Positions 33,830-48,000 of a DNA stretch of 64,000 bases are shown one piece after another (position 1 is the first letter of the stretch; each line of letters opens with the position of its first letter). The translations under genes and the position numbers were made by a program. Under the pieces are notes generated by a model. It saw only the letters and a program-made list of their open reading frames with translations, ran no database searches and was not told where the DNA came from. The stretch is from Oscarella lobularis (lineage: Eukaryota; Porifera; Homoscleromorpha; Homosclerophorida; Oscarellidae), in assembly GCF_947507565.1 (NCBI RefSeq), contig NC_089187.1:372001-436000 (forward strand), in the 5' to 3' direction.

Positions 33830-34955
33830 TTATTTATTGGTTGAATTTCCTTTATCGCCCTTGCTTCCCTTTTCGCCTTTTGGCCCGCGATATCCTTGGG
33901 GCCCCGGCGGCCCCGTCGCTCCCGTGTGACCCGAGTATCCTCGCGGTCCGGAATATCCCCGATCGCCCTTGAAGCCGCGAGGTCCCACAGCCCCCGGGGG
34001 CCCAATCGGTCCGCGTAAGCCCGTTATCCCGGGCTGTCCAACTAGTCCCCGCTGACCCGGGAGACCCGGTGGCCCCGCGTCTCCTTTGTTTGACGGCGTC
34101 AAACCTCTTTTTCCCCTCTGCCCTTTCATCCCTTGGTCGCCTTTAGGACCTAGAAGGAATCCTAGAACTCGTAAAGAACAAAGTGTATGTACCTATTGGG
34201 CCAGGATTTCCTGCAGGGCCTTGGGATCCTTTCGGACCCGGTGGACCGGGAGGGCCGGGTGGACCAGGGGGAACAACTAAACATATCATATAGAAATCAG
34301 GTAATCAATTGAATAAAATTTCGAATACGTACCTGCAACCGTCGTCGGACTTTCCGTACGGGAAGCTCGTTGTTCCATAGCCATCAACGCTTCTAATTAA
34401 TCAATCAATTATTTATTTTCGTGAAAAGTTCGTCCTCCCCCCTCCACCTGATATTATATCGCTCTTGGGCGTGACACTCGGACACTTGCACGACGAATTG
34501 GCCGCCGAATCGACTCGCGCGAGCGCGCCGAGCGCCATGAAGAAGACAATCACGTTGACGACGAGCGATAGGCAAACGAGAACGGCGTAGCGCTTCTGCA
34601 CGAACCCATTCACGGCAATCCACGGCTTTTTGACCGCATTGACGAGCCCCGTCGACGAGACGCATCGACGCGAGTCGACACTTCGCTTCGAGAGTCGATT
34701 CGTCGCGGGCAACGTGGGCGGATACGGTCGCGTCAGCGGCGCGTTGTTCGGCGCCGCTCGCACGGCGTCGAGCGGCTCGCTGTAGATGTTGACCGGTTCG
34801 AGATACTCCGACTCTTCGCGTTCGAGCGTTCGCTTTCTTTTCTCCGGCGATCGCGGAAGGATTCGCGAGCCGTTCGACGACGTCGCGGCGGCGCGCGTCG
34901 TCGGGAGAGTCGACGGGCGGTATTCGGTTTGAAAAGAAGAAGTCGTTCCCGACAT
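33830..34955 (-). CDS. Type II transmembrane collagen (collagen XIII/XXIII/XXV-like architecture)
   Basis: Four exons, phases close to 323 aa: 34448-34955, 34333-34392, 34193-34276, 33830-34149. No N-terminal signal peptide. A cytoplasmic region of about 140 residues rich in Ser/Arg/Pro ([20 protein letters not shown]) is followed by one membrane span ([20 protein letters not shown]). A short stem contains CKCPSV, then Gly-X-Y repeats ([20 protein letters not shown] onward), with one interruption ([13 protein letters not shown]). The last triplets run to the C-terminus [14 protein letters not shown] with no globular C-domain. The ectodomain is much shorter than vertebrate membrane collagens. 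It lies just downstream of integrin alpha A, and collagen is a classic integrin-type ligand, but no interaction can be inferred from position alone. Confidence 0.85.
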
Positions 34956-35258
34956 GCTCTCGGGGTATATCTCTCTCTCTCGATGCGCGTCTCTGATCGT
35001 TCTGCGCAGTGGGCTGTCTGTCTTATCGCGGGTAGACGGTCAATACTAAGACGCGAGCTAACAACCGAAGAATGCATACTGTCTCGTGCGAAGGGTAACC
35101 ATAGAACAACAAAAACAACAATGACATGCAACGTCGGGGATATAGGTCCCTTTTAGTGTCAGTTCGCACGCGTTTAGGGGGCCCCTTTAGGAATTAATTA
35201 GCTATCGTTTGTGTGACGTCAAAAACTTTTTTACAGTCATATATAAATACTTACTTTT
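34956..35258. other. Intergenic: collagen 5' flank / integrin alpha A 3' flank
   Basis: Contains a short TCTC tract near 34970-34982 next to the collagen start. No gene seen. Confidence 0.35.
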
Positions 35259-38200
35259 TTATTCAGATTGCTCGAATTTTTTCTTTTCTTGCGCCAGTTT
35301 CTCCTTATCCGGACGCTCGAAGAATCCCATCTAAAGAGAGAAAACGCGTGATTGAAACGCCGCCATATGCGAGAGGAGACGTCTGACGCATTTCATCAGA
35401 GCGACGACCAATCCGAGAAAAACTAAGCTCGAAACGATGATAAGCGGCAGTATCCACCACATTTCCTCTTTCGTCCTTTCATCAAGGCGAACAACACGAG
35501 TCGTCACCTTCCAAAAAGAAAATAGAAAAATCGAAAGAGAGAGATACATAAAAAAAATTGAATCACGCACCACAAATTTCTTGACTAGACTATCGGATCC
35601 AGTGGCGACTTCCACCGGACTCGGAAGCTTCCCAAGGCGAATGACGGCAACCGAAGACAACTCGGCTACGTCATCGTACCTCTAAAAGCAACCCACCCTA
35701 ATTCATCTCAAAGGAGAGAACTCCAAATTACCTCGGGAAGAATGTACTTGAAGATTCGTGCTTGCACCTTGATATCCACCTCATCTCCTGAATTCAGTCG
35801 GCTGACGTTGCACTGGAACGTCACGCAGGAGGTCTGATAGAAGCTCACTCCGCACTCGTCTAGCTAGAGAGAAGGCATCTCTAAGACCCATCGCGCGGGG
35901 AGTCTCTGTAGTGACTTACCGATTCTGACGTTGGAATAGCGTGCAATGTAGAGACCGTAGCAGCTGAAACCTGCACCAACGTTTTATAAAAGAAATGAGG
36001 AAGGGGGCCTCTAGTCATACGAGGGCTCGATCGATGAGACCAAGCTCTTCTGCGTTGCACTGTCCAGGTCCTGACACCTAAAAGAAAAGAACTCAAATTT
36101 GAAAATAAATCATTTGATGTTGTTTACCTCGACGCCAGTAAGACGCAATAAATATTGATTGTCACTCGTCCGCAGAGGCCACGCGATTGTGACAACTGTA
36201 GCGGGAACGGGCGACGGACCGCGATTTTGCACCTAAATAAAGAGATTGATAAAAACCCGGTTTCCATGATATTCGAAACGTACATAATAAGAATGACTGA
36301 TTGATCGACTGACGTCAGAGGAATTTAGCCCCGCAGGGCGCGACTGAATGCGGTAAAGAACTACGCGATTCGGAGTTGAAATCCTAAGACATTTTTTTTG
36401 AAATCCTAAATCTAACGCAACAAAAAAATTACCCTTGCGCAATGCCGAAATTTGCGTTTTTGATCAAACTAATGAAGGGGGTCGCGTAGATGTTGTCGTT
36501 CAAAGTTCCGTTTTCGGGATTGAGACTGAAACGATATTGTTTCTTAGCCTAAGTTAGGCATTGCAAATATTGTCATACAGTACCTCTCTGCTTCAATAGT
36601 GAAATTGAATCCGGTTGTAGTCAATGCCACATCAGCAAGAAGCAAAACAAATTCCAGGTCAACCTGAATAGAATAAATATTTTTCTTATTTTATTTAATA
36701 GGGTATACTTACTCGTCCCTTCCATGCCAATGGATCGCCGACGTCGCATGAGTACACAATCAATTCGAAGCCTTTCGTTTCATTTCGACACGAAATCGGC
36801 GTTCGCTGCAAAATGATCTCATCCCTCGTGAGGACCAGAAGATATAAAGGACTTACATTCAAAGATATGTTTCCTATTTTCAATTCGTTCGTAAACGCCA
36901 CTTTCACCTTGGCATCGTACGCCGCCTCGCCCCAATTCTCCACTCTCGCGTTCAGGCGAATCAACGTGTCGTCGCCAAGCAACACGGACGAAATCCTGCA
37001 TCAAAAAACTTCCACAGCTAAGCCCTCCGAAAAAAATAGAACCGACTTTCTTTCCCGGTGACCGCTTCTCACGGCGACGTCCACCACTCGCAAGTCGGAA
37101 ACGCCGCTGAGTCGAAAGTACGCCTAAATTAAAAAAAAACAACAAAAAATGCACACGAAGCCTAATTTCTCCTTCAGCCTACGGATTCGGAAACGTTAAC
37201 GGTGGCGTTGGATCGGAGAACGGGTGCGAGGCCACGAAGGATAGGATTTCCGTCAGATGACGGCACTTTCGCTTCCGGAGGAAGCCCATACGTGACGTTA
37301 ACAACCATAGGCGAAGCCAAAGGTTGAAGATTAGCCTGCAGTCCAAAAAAAATGAGATACATTGCCTTATTTCTATTTCTTACCTGTAACGTGGCAGGGA
37401 ACGTCTGGCAGACGAATTGCGCCGCGATTCTACGTTTTCCCGCTCTCTTTGGCATCATCGCCGTGCCGTTGAACGACGCTCGCGACTCGAAGCCGCGTTT
37501 GCTGTGCTCTGCATCCAATTCAACTTCAAATTCAACGTCTAAGAAAAAAAAAACTAAGACAGCCCCCCTCCCTTCTAGCGAAAAATCCCTATTACTCAGA
37601 AACGATTCTTTCAGGACTCCCGCATACTTCATACACAATTCCACCTCAAATCTGAAAGAAAATTCCCACCCAGAGCTAAGGAGACTATATCGTCTTACCG
37701 CTCAGTTTCCTTGTAAATAAGATATTGAGGTATAAGCTTCAGTGCCGCTACGATAGCGACAACGGGTTTCGATCGAAGCACGACAGTTTTCTCAGCCAGA
37801 AACGCTCCAACAACAATATCTAGCATGGGCCGAGTCTAAAGACCGACGAAAGAAAAGTCATTTCCAGACATACCTGGATAGCCGTTGTCATCTAAATCCA
37901 CGGCGCCGGCCAGCGCCGCGCCAAAGCCAGGCACGGCAAAACGCACGTTCAAACTCGACGAGCGAATAACCTTTGGAAATGAAATCACCAAAAAAAAATT
38001 CTAATTAATTCTAACTGACTTGAAGTGGCGAGTCGACGAGACCACTTAGTGACGTGGTGTATAAATAAACGGTAGGATCGTCAGCAAAGGGAGCCCCAAC
38101 GACAATATCTAGACGTTGAGTTGAGAAGGAGAGCGACTCCCGTCTTTTTTTCTCACCAATAAAACCGTCCATGTTGACGTCACCAACCGTAGCAATAGCG

Positions 38201-39841
38201 TATCCAAACGATCCTCTAGCCAACGGTCCTGTGAGCACACTGCCACTCTCAAAGTCACTCTAATCGATACGATTCTATAAAAGTTTGATTAATTAAAATA
38301 ATTACCTTTTGCGTGTTGATGTAGGTGTAGACTCGACCTTGGTCTCGCCGCACTCCTGTGTAGTAGGGAGCCCCGACGATGAGATCGTCGAAACCGTCGC
38401 GATTGAGATCGACGGCGACAAGGGAATGGCTAAAGTAGGCGCCAGCCTTAGTTTAAATAAAAAAAGACATCTACTCATTTAAACCGATGTGTGACGCAAA
38501 CTCACTTCAGAGCCGTTGACTGAGTGAATAGGCGAATTGGATCCAATATCGTATGAGAATATTATCACCTTTTAAAATCGATTCAGAGTTTGGAATTCGA
38601 ATGGTATCATTACTTGGCCATTATAATGATTTGCACGGGGCACTCCGACAGCAAATTCTGAAACTCCAGATAATTGAAAAAAAACAACATCCCCGAATCT
38701 TTATCTTTCTTTTTACCGTTAGTGTTTCCGCGAAACTTGAAAGAACCAAAAGTAACGGAATAAGCTAAGAAACGCATTAATTAATTAATTAATTGATCTT
38801 AATCACTGATAAGAATCTCTAATTACCCAAATACTGATAATTAGAACCGTTAGCACGGTCACCATCCAACGAATAAGTAATGGATCCATAGGATTTCGAA
38901 TCGACTACATCGACATTTCCTATTATATATAATAAGGCCAATACAAACAACGAGAAGACGAGAAGCGAGATGCGCCTTACCCTGCCAATCGAAAGTCCCT
39001 GGATTTCCAAGAAGAATAGCATTGCCATCCTAGAGAGAGATAGAGACAATTCGTGAAGGATTTCCCTGCATCTTTACATCGGACAAAGACAAGCCACTGC
39101 CGCTCTGGCAGAAATCGAATTTCGTCACTCCAATCGTTCTGTACTTGCAGGGAGCCAAAACGGACAAAAATTTGAATTGGAAGTCGAATAGGAGACATCG
39201 ACCAATCGGTCGACTAGTGTGAAAGTTCTTCGTAAAATCGATGTAGCGATGAGCGCACGTCTAGAAACTTGAGCAGTCACGCGCACGTCACGATTTTTCG
39301 GGGGGAGGGCCCTCCCAAGGGACAAGCGTGCATTTTTATTACCACGACGATTCCGTTGAGTTTCGCTGCGACCGACACGCCTAACCACTGATCGTAGACT
39401 TGATCGCGATCTTTAGTTTGGCTATCAACGTCGTCGAACTCTCTCAAAAGAGCTGGCGATAAAAAATCGCATTAGGCGCCTAGCGAATTTGATTGTTTTC
39501 TCACGCGGATAGCCGGTAAATGGCTCGCATTCGGCGTCCGTGACGAGCTTGCATCGATAGAGCGCTCCGAAGCGCTCCACGCCGTCCGAATCGTCGCGTG
39601 GCGCACCGACGAGGATCCTACGATCGAAATCGCGATCGGTTCGCGTATATTCGTCGTTTTCTTTGCACCATTTGCCGTTCGCGTTGGCGTACGGCGCGAC
39701 GCTGTAGCCGAAATACTTGGCAGCGGTCGAATTCGATCCGTTGCGCACGATTGGCGCTTCGACGTCGATGTACGTCGCGCACGCGCGCGAGGACGCCTGC
39801 AAGAGTGCGGCGGCGGCGGCGAGCAATATTGTTTCGAGCAT
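35259..39841 (-). CDS. Integrin alpha subunit A (most diverged of the array)
   Basis: First exon 39669-39841: signal peptide MLETILLAAAAALLQ and the first propeller strand, AAKYFGYSVAPYANANGKW. Seven-bladed FG-GAP propeller follows: ILVGAPRDDSDGVERFGALY near 39600; Ca-binding loops AVDLNRDGFDDLIVGAPYYT (38345-38410), TVGDVNMDGF (about 38165-38195) and AVDLDDNGYP (about 37870-37910). No inserted alphaI domain. Stalk beta-sandwich regions run 35700-37650 with Cys pairs (e.g. YSCDVGDPLAWKG near 36730). Membrane span (MWWILPLIIVSSLVFLGLVV) lies in about 35390-35460, then GFFERPDKEKLAQEKKKFEQ and stop at 35259-35261. GFFER replaces the canonical GFFKR; the Arg needed for the beta-subunit clasp is present. 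About 25 short exons. Overall sequence differs clearly from B to E. Confidence 0.93.
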
Positions 39842-40064
39842 TTTTTCTGCTGCCGCGACCTCCTTCGCAGTAATACAGGAGTTGTGGGTTGGAATTGACG
39901 CGTCATCGACGCTTTCGCGGAGTTTATCGATACATGTGCGTGCAGACACGTTGACTTCTCACGCGTGCGCGTGGTTTTTGGCGGGATGTGCGTGTGATAA
40001 GTAACAACAAAAAAAAAGCCATAAATAAACGCTGCGCAACCCAGCCAGTTAATTAATTAATTAG

Positions 40065-43000
40065 CTAACCTTCGCCTTCGTTTTCCGCATTCAACTGCTT
40101 CTTTTCTTCTTGGAGTTTCTCCTTAGCCGGACGCCTAAAGAATCCCAACTAAAAGCAAACGGGAAAAGCTAGAGCGACAAACAAAAGCGATGCACTGTGT
40201 AGGAGACTCACCCAAACTAATAGGGCAATAAGAAGAGTCAGAAACACAACACTTGCAACAACTACGACCGGAATGACCCAAGGCTTTCTCTCTTCCTTTA
40301 TCGTTGGCTTTTCAGCACTGACAATATTGGTGATCACCTGAAAAAAGAAAAATTAATCGACTAATTAAAAAAGATAAAATATTGTACTGCTGTCTTTTTG
40401 AGCAAGGTATTCAATCCAGTTACGACTTGCACTAGATTCGGACTGCTGTCGAACGCAGCGACCGAAGACAAAGTCAGATTGAGAATGTTATCCTAAAAAG
40501 AAAGACATTACAAAAACAAAGAAATTCTCTCGTTCTAATTAATTAAACCTGAAGAAGTGTCTGCTCGTAAAGACGTGCCTGCACCTTGATGTCCACCGTT
40601 TCGTTCGCGCTCAACTGACTGATCTTGCATTGGAAAGTAACGCAATCGGTCTGATAGACGCCTCCCGCTTCACAGCCACTTGTCTAAGCAAAATCAAGAT
40701 TACCGTCAAAAGTGCTATATAGACTATCAGCGGCTAACGATGTCCGTTTCTCTTCTTCTTCTTCTTCTTCTTCGACGATTCTGTAGCACGACTGTAGAAT
40801 TGAGTCGACTGTCTGTGAAGCTAGTAGCTTGGGTCGGCTGTAAATGCTACACACCAGTGAGTATACATACAATGGATACCAGTATTCCCTATAGAGTCAA
40901 TACGTTGGCTGCGTTGATGAGATTCAATTCTTCAGCGTTACAGCTTGCACGTCCTTTGACCTATACACGGGAGATGCCTACTCCAATCAAATGCACCGAG
41001 TCTCCTTACGTCGACGCCAGTAAGATACAATAGATATCGATTGTCAGCGGTTCTGTGTGGCCACGTGATTGAAACGACCGTCTCGGGAATAGGCGAAGGA
41101 CCGCGATTTTGCACCTAGAGAAAAGTAGAGTCACTAGTTCAATCATTTGTTCGCGAACCTACAATATAAGTATGGACAACTGATGGTCCAATCTCCTCTA
41201 TTGTTTTGGGCAATATCAGTCCAGAACCGAACGGATTAGCAGGATCTATGGAGACTTGGCTTGGCGTCGAGCTAGAGAAGAAAAATTTGAAATAAAAAAG
41301 ATTAATTAAATAATTAAATAATTGTTATCGTTTTACCCTTGCAGACCAAAATCGGCTTTTTTGATCACTGTAATAAAAGGCGTTGTCAGGACGTTGTCGT
41401 GCAACGTTCCATTTTCGGCATTGGCACTGGAAAAAAGGGACTTCATTGCGATTGGCCACACAAATAATATATACCTTTCTGCTTCAATGGTGAAATTGAA
41501 TTTATTTGTCGTCGATGATACGCTCGCAAGCAACAGAACAAAGTCTAGTCGAACCTGAAAATATTAATTAAATAAAAAATAAAAAAAAGGAGGATCCGTA
41601 TATCCTCACTTGACTATTGGATGCCAGCGAATCCCCTACGTTACAAGTATACGTAACCAAAGCGTCGCCTTTCGTTTCGTTTGTACACGATATCATCTTT
41701 TGCTGTCGAAGAATTTAAAAAAAAACCCTTTGTAATCTCTCGTCGACTTCTCGCTCACGTTCAACGAAATCCGTTTCAGTTTCAACTCCTTCAGAAACGT
41801 CACGTTCACCTTGACGGCGTACGCCGTCTCCTTTCGATTCTCGACGAGCACTGTCAGATTAACCAAATTGTCTTCACCAAGCGACACGGACGAAACTCTA
41901 TAGATGTACGTACACATACGCATAAGACAATGCCTTCGAAAAATCGAGAGGGAACTCACGTTTCTCCACTGCCGCTCACTACTCGAGCACTTGCTACGCG
42001 CAAATCGGGAATGCACGTTTGATTTCCGCGACAGCCACTAACGAGGAAAACCTGCGAGAAATCGGCGTCATTTTTTAATGAGACGAAAGAATATGTTACA
42101 GACCGAGTTCGTTTGCACGCCGTTTCGAGCAACCGGCGAAAGTGGTCGTATGGGAGGATTTCCTCCATATGACGACGGCATTCGAGGCTCCGGAGGAAGA
42201 GCGTAGGCGACGTCGAGGATCACTTCTTGCGGCCTAATCAGCGTCTCGCTTTGACTCTAATAATTTATTAGTATTAGCATTAATTAAAAGGCCGTGGCAC
42301 TTTCTTACTTGCACTACGAGACTGAATGTCGTGCAGGCGAAATTGCTTGTGACGTTTCTTGTGCCGCTCACCTTTGCAGATTTCGCTGGACCACTAAACG
42401 TCGCCCACGGATTAAGGCCCACGACACTTCGGCTTCTATCCACTTCAATACTGAATTCAACGTCTGGAGACGAGAGATTGTAATCGAGATCTATATTTAT
42501 CCGCCCACGTACTTAGACTTGATTCTCTGACGACTCCATCATACTTCATGCACAATTCGGCTTTGAATCTAATTTAATTAAAAAGAGGAATTCACTGAGT
42601 CACGTTCTAATACATTAATAACTAATCTTTACTGATTTGTTGTGAGATACACGAGAGTCTTAGGCGTGAGCTCGAGCGTGGCAACAATAGTGGCAACGGG
42701 CTTCGATCGAAGCACGACGGCTTTCTCGGACCGAAACGCTCCAACGACAATATCTATAGATAGAGTCAAAATCAATAAATAAACTAAGCGACGATTAACA
42801 ACCGACGTGTATACCTCCATAGCTGTTCTCATCCAAATCGACGCCGCCTGCCAGCGCCGCGCCGAAGCCGGGTATCGAAAAATTGAGGTTCAAGCCCGAC
42901 GATGGAATGACCTACCCCCCCCCCAAAAAAAGTGTGACTCCCAAAAAAATCCAAGACGGTGTATTCCGAACTTGAAGTGGCGACGCGACAAGTCCCTTCA

Positions 43001-44746
43001 GCGACGTCGTGTAGAGATAAACGGTAGGATCGTCGGCAAAGGGAGCCCCAATGACGATATCTAATAGAAAAAATGAGTCTCGGGGGCCCCCGATGCCTCG
43101 AGATTCTCATACCCGTAAAGCCGTCCAAATTGACGTCACCGACGGTCGCAATCGCATAGCCGAACGCTCCTCGAGCCAACGGCCCCGTTAGAATACGATC
43201 AAGCATGAAATCATTCTATAATAATAACAATTATTATTAGTAGTAATTTATCGTGGGTTCTTTTGCTTACGTTCTGCGTGTTGATGTACGTGTACACTTG
43301 ACCTTGATCTCGCAATTGTCCCGTGTAGTAGGGAGCGCCGACGACGAGATCGTCGTAACCGTCGCGATTGAGATCGACGGCGACAACGGAATGACCGAAA
43401 TAAGCGCCCACCTCAAAAACGAAATAGAGGTCGGTACTTTTTTTCTTGTTAGAACAACTCACTTGAGAGCCTCTTTTTGCGACTGAAACCAAGACTCTTC
43501 CGACCGATGTATAGCGAAGTACAATCACCTTGATTAAAATATTAGAGGAGAATTCGATATGCCGTTCTACGCACTCTGCCCGTGTAGCTCATCGAGCGAG
43601 GTGCTCCGACGACAAATTCTAAAACGCCAATAAATAAATAATCGAACACGAAAAATTATTTTCTTTACTAAACCGTTTGTGCTTTCGTAGAATTTAAATG
43701 AGCCAAAAGCAACGGAGTAGGCTAGGAGGGAAGAAATTGATCAAAATCAAAAAACTCCTCATTTCTTCCTTACCCACATATCCTATTTCGGACGATCCAA
43801 CATCCCTAGCATAAGAGAGAGCGACGGTCTCGTAATCGCTGGAATTAACAATATCTATGTTTCCTACGTAGTCGAGTCGATTGAAGACCAATATTATTAT
43901 CTAATTAATTAATTTACCCGCCCAATTGAAAGTGCCGGGATTTCCGAGAAGAATTTGTTTTCCATCCTAGAGGAATCATTTTGCGAGCGACGCAAAGTCT
44001 ATTTTTATTAGTCGTTCTACGTTTGCCAAGGCCACGTCACTTCCGCTTTGACAGAAGCTGAAACCGTGGATTCCTTCTAATCTGTTCTTGCACGGAGCCA
44101 AAACGGGTCGAATGTGGAATGTCGAATTGAAAAGAAAACATCGACCAATCGGATCGTAATACTGAAAATTCGCCCTAAAGTCGACGTAACGATGAGCACA
44201 AGTCTTTAATTAAAACAGACAATTAATTCAAATATTTAATCATTTATACGTGTATTTATGTACCACAATGATTCCGTTGGGATTCGCAGCCACGGAAACT
44301 CCCAGCCACTGATTGCGAACATGATCGCGATCGCGCAATACACCCGGAAATAAGGGGTCTAGCTCTCTTATGGGATCTTGAAGAAAAATTACTGAGAAGG
44401 CTACTAATGCCACCCCTCTTTTCTCACCAGGATAGCCCGTGAACGGCTCGCACTTGGAGTCTTTAGCGAGTTTGCATCGATAGAGCGCTCCGAATCGCTC
44501 CATTCCGTCCGAATCGTCGAGCGGCGCGCCGACGAGAATCCTAGACCGATTTATCGCTTTCTATGCGTTTGCGCGTCGTTCCTTTTTATACCATTTTCCT
44601 TCGGCGTTGGCGTACGGAGCAACGCTGTAGCCGAAATACTTGGCGTCGGTCGGGTGGGCTCCCGAGCGCACGATCGGCGCTTGAGTGTCGATGTTGAGCG
44701 CGCAGGCGCGCGAGAATGCTAGTAGCAGGAGCTGAACCAGTATCAT
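40065..44746 (-). CDS. Integrin alpha subunit B
   Basis: Starts MILVQLLLLAFSRACALNID (ATG 44746), with YFGYSVAPYANAEGKW before a 51-nt first intron. Propeller motifs: LVGAPLDDSDGMERFGALYR (44455-44540), AVDLNRDGYDDLVVGAPYYT (43310-43395), TVGDVNLDGF (about 43110-43140), VDLDENSYGD (42815-42845 plus the next exon), which is an atypical Ca loop with Ser-Tyr in place of Asp-Gly. No alphaI domain. Stalk 40500-42600. Membrane region PWVIPVVVVASVVFLTLLIA near 40215-40290, then GFFRRPAKEKLQEEKKQLNA and stop 40065-40067. Its propeller exons are near-identical to those of alpha C, while its stalk is distinct. Confidence 0.93.
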
Positions 44747-45053
44747 CACTGTCCTTCGTAAAGGCTACAGATAAAATGTCGCTTGCCACTGCGCGCACGG
44801 TCGGCTGAACAGGATTTGACGCGTTATCGCTTCCAATTCCAGGTACGCTTCCACGCGCTTCCGAAGGTTAGAGTTTACACGCGTCATCGCGGTTCGCGCG
44901 TCCGGGTTCAAAAAGGAAATCAAATGTTTATTGCTTACGCGTGATCAATGAGGTAAATGGAAAAAAAAGGGGAGGAGGGGAAACGTAGACGAATTATTTC
45001 TAGACGTCTAACCGTGCCGTTTCGTTTTCGCGAATGCATTCTTTTTTTTCGAG
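44747..45053. other. Intergenic alpha B / alpha C
   Basis: About 300 bp; near-identical sequence recurs at 50602-51041 and 55670-56089 apart from the inserted tandem-repeat segment. It holds the promoter of alpha B and the 3' UTR of alpha C. AATAATTCG-type A+T patches only; no gene. Confidence 0.5.
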
Positions 45054-48000
45054 CTACGCTTCCGATCCGTCGCCGTTGACGTCAATCATTTTCTCCTTCG
45101 AATTCAAATGTTCGAGTTCCTCCTTCTCTTCCTCCAGCTTCTCCTTAGCCGGACGCCTAAAGAATCCCCGCTAGAAAAGAAAAAGAAACAGAAGGACGCT
45201 AGAGAAAGAGAGAAGAAAATCTAAAAACGACTCACCCAAACCATCAGAGCAATGACAAGCGCCAAGAAGAGCAAGCTCAAAACGACTACAACCGGAATGA
45301 CCCATGGTTCTCTCTCCTCTTCCTCCACCGTCTTTTCGGCACTGATAATTTCGGTAGTCACCTAAGAATAAGAAAGGAAACCGTGAAACGACAGGGAGAA
45401 AAAAAGGGAGTCAAAGTTCGCACTATCATCCTCTTGGGCAAAGTCTTCGGTCCAGTATCGAATGGCACGGGATCCGAAGCGCTATCGAAATTAATAACAG
45501 CTTCGGAAGACAAATTCAGCTGAAACATCCTATCCTAAAAAGCGAGCAATCGCAACTAAACCCTGACGTCTCTTCCTATCACGAAATATTACCTGAAGAA
45601 GAGTGTTCTCGAAGAGACGCGTTCGCAGTCTGATTTCGACTTTTTCTCCCGAACTCAATCCGCTGACTTTGCATTGAAACGTCGAGCAAGCGGTCTCATA
45701 GACACCCTCGGCTCCGCACTGACGAGAAAAAAAAGAGAAGAAGAGAATTCGACGTATGACGTCACACTTCGGAATGGTTCACCTGATCCGCTTCCCTTCT
45801 TCCGCGAGAACTCGCTTTCACCGTGGGAATAAGACCGCGATTACTAGACGGCGTCGGTTCCTTAAGCTGCACACAAAGAAACACAATCCCATATAATATT
45901 GTATAAATATATCGATTCGCCCTAGTTGTGCGTACGTCGCCCGCGTTGAGGAGACTCGGCTCTTCGGCGTTGCACTGTGCAGGCCCGTTGACCTATACAA
46001 CGTCATATTGAGGTGGCACTTTGTGTGTGTCAAAGTCCTCCTTACGTCGACGTCCGTAAGATACAATAGATAACGATTGTCCGTCGTTTTCTGCGGCCAC
46101 GTAATCGAAACGATCGTCTCCGGAATAGGCGAAGGACCTCGGTTTCGCACCTAGAGTGACATCGTCTTATTATCAATAATATATATATATATATATATAT
46201 ATTAGCGAGCCCCTTACGAAATAGGAAATGTTGACTTGTCGTCCGGCCTCCTTGATCGTTTCAGGCGCTGTTAGTCCAGAACCGAACGGATTAGCGGGAT
46301 CTATGGGCACTTGAGGCGGTTTTGACGTTCTAGAGAAACGTTTGGAAATACGAATGAACTAGACGTTATTTCATCTTACCCTTGAAGGCCAAAATCTGCT
46401 CTTTTGATAACTTGAATAGGAGGCGTTACTACGGTGTTGTCGTCTAAAGTCGTATTCTTTTCCGGATTGGTGCTGGAGAAAAGACCGGGTCGTTGAACCT
46501 CCCCCCCTTCTTTTATGAAATTATTAACCCTTCGCGTACCTTTGAGCTTCGACGGTGAAACTAAATTCTTTCGTCGTCAATGACAAGCCAGCGAGCAGTA
46601 GAACAAAATTGAGATCGGCCTATAGTACAGTAAGTACATTATATGTTTCGCTTTTAATTAAACTCACTTCCTGATTAGCGTTCAGCGGATTTCCAATGTC
46701 GCACGTATATCTAATCATGTTATTGTCTCTCGTTTCATTGGAACACACAATCAGATTAGTCTGCAGCCCCCCAAAAAAGTCAAAAAAAGTGACGTCACAA
46801 TTTCTCTATTCACTCACTCTGAGCAGAACGCGTTCCAACGTGAGTTCCTTCGAAAACGTCACGCTCACCTTGGCAGCGTACGCCGCCTCGTCCAGATTCT
46901 CGACGAGCACGCGCAGACGAATCGAAGCGTCCAGGCCGAGCGCCACCATAGATGCACTAAGAGGTGCCACCGAAGCAATCCTGCACATATTAAGGATCCA
47001 AAAAAAAGAGAGAGAAAAAATGAAGAAGACAGACGGACTCTTCTTGCGTCGCGTTGCCGGTCACTGTAACGTTCTTCAAGCGCAAATCCGGAACGCAAAT
47101 AAAATCCAGACGACAGCCGCGGAGAAGGTAAGCCTATAAAGACTCATTCAAATACAAAAAAAAAATTGCGTCGCGACGAACGCGTACGGATTCGGAGACG
47201 CCGAGAGGCGAATTATTGGCGTTCTTTCGAAGAACAGACGGAAGCGCTCGTATGAAGGGATTGCCTCCGGACGTCGGTAATTTCGGCTCGGAAGGAAGAC
47301 GATACGTGACGTCGACCGTCACCAGGGTAACCAGTTTCGTGATTTGGCTCTGCGCCGGAGAGAATTGTTTTGGGAATAGGAGATCTTATTATTGCTCTCA
47401 CTCGCAATGTGAGACTGAATGTCTTGCAGGCCGGTACGGTGATCGTGCCGCCTTTCTTCGCCAAATTCGCCGTGTCGTTGAACCACGCTCGCGGAATGAA
47501 GCCGCGATCGCTTTGCACTTTATCCACTTCGATATCATAATTGACGTCTAGAGAAAAGAAATAATTAATCAAGATCTACATTCCCCCTCTCTGGGGACGT
47601 ACTCAGATTCGATTCGCTGATGATTCCCGTGTAGCGAAGACACAACTTGGCCTCAAAGCTGAAACGCAAACACCGGCGCGCGTCAAACAGCAATAAATCG
47701 AGAATTCCACAACAGAAGAAGTCTTACTCAGTTATATTGGGATAATTGAGAAACTGGGGCGAGAGATCGAGCGTAGCAACGATCGCGGCAACGGGCTTCG
47801 ATCGAAGCACAACGGCTTTCTCGGACCGAAACGCTCCAACAACAATATCTATAGTCAATAACTATATATATAATTTAGGTGGCGATTAACGTACCTGCAT
47901 AGCTATTCCCGTCCAAATCGACGCCGCCTGCCAGCGCAGCGCCGAAGCCGAGCATCGAAAAATTGAGGTTCAAGCTTGACGATGGAATAACCTAAACGAA

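Noticed and set aside
33830-34276. Plus-strand Arg/Gly-rich frame opposite the collagen (34086-34280)
   Set aside because: Reverse complement of Gly-X-Y codons; the minus strand gives perfect collagen triplets.
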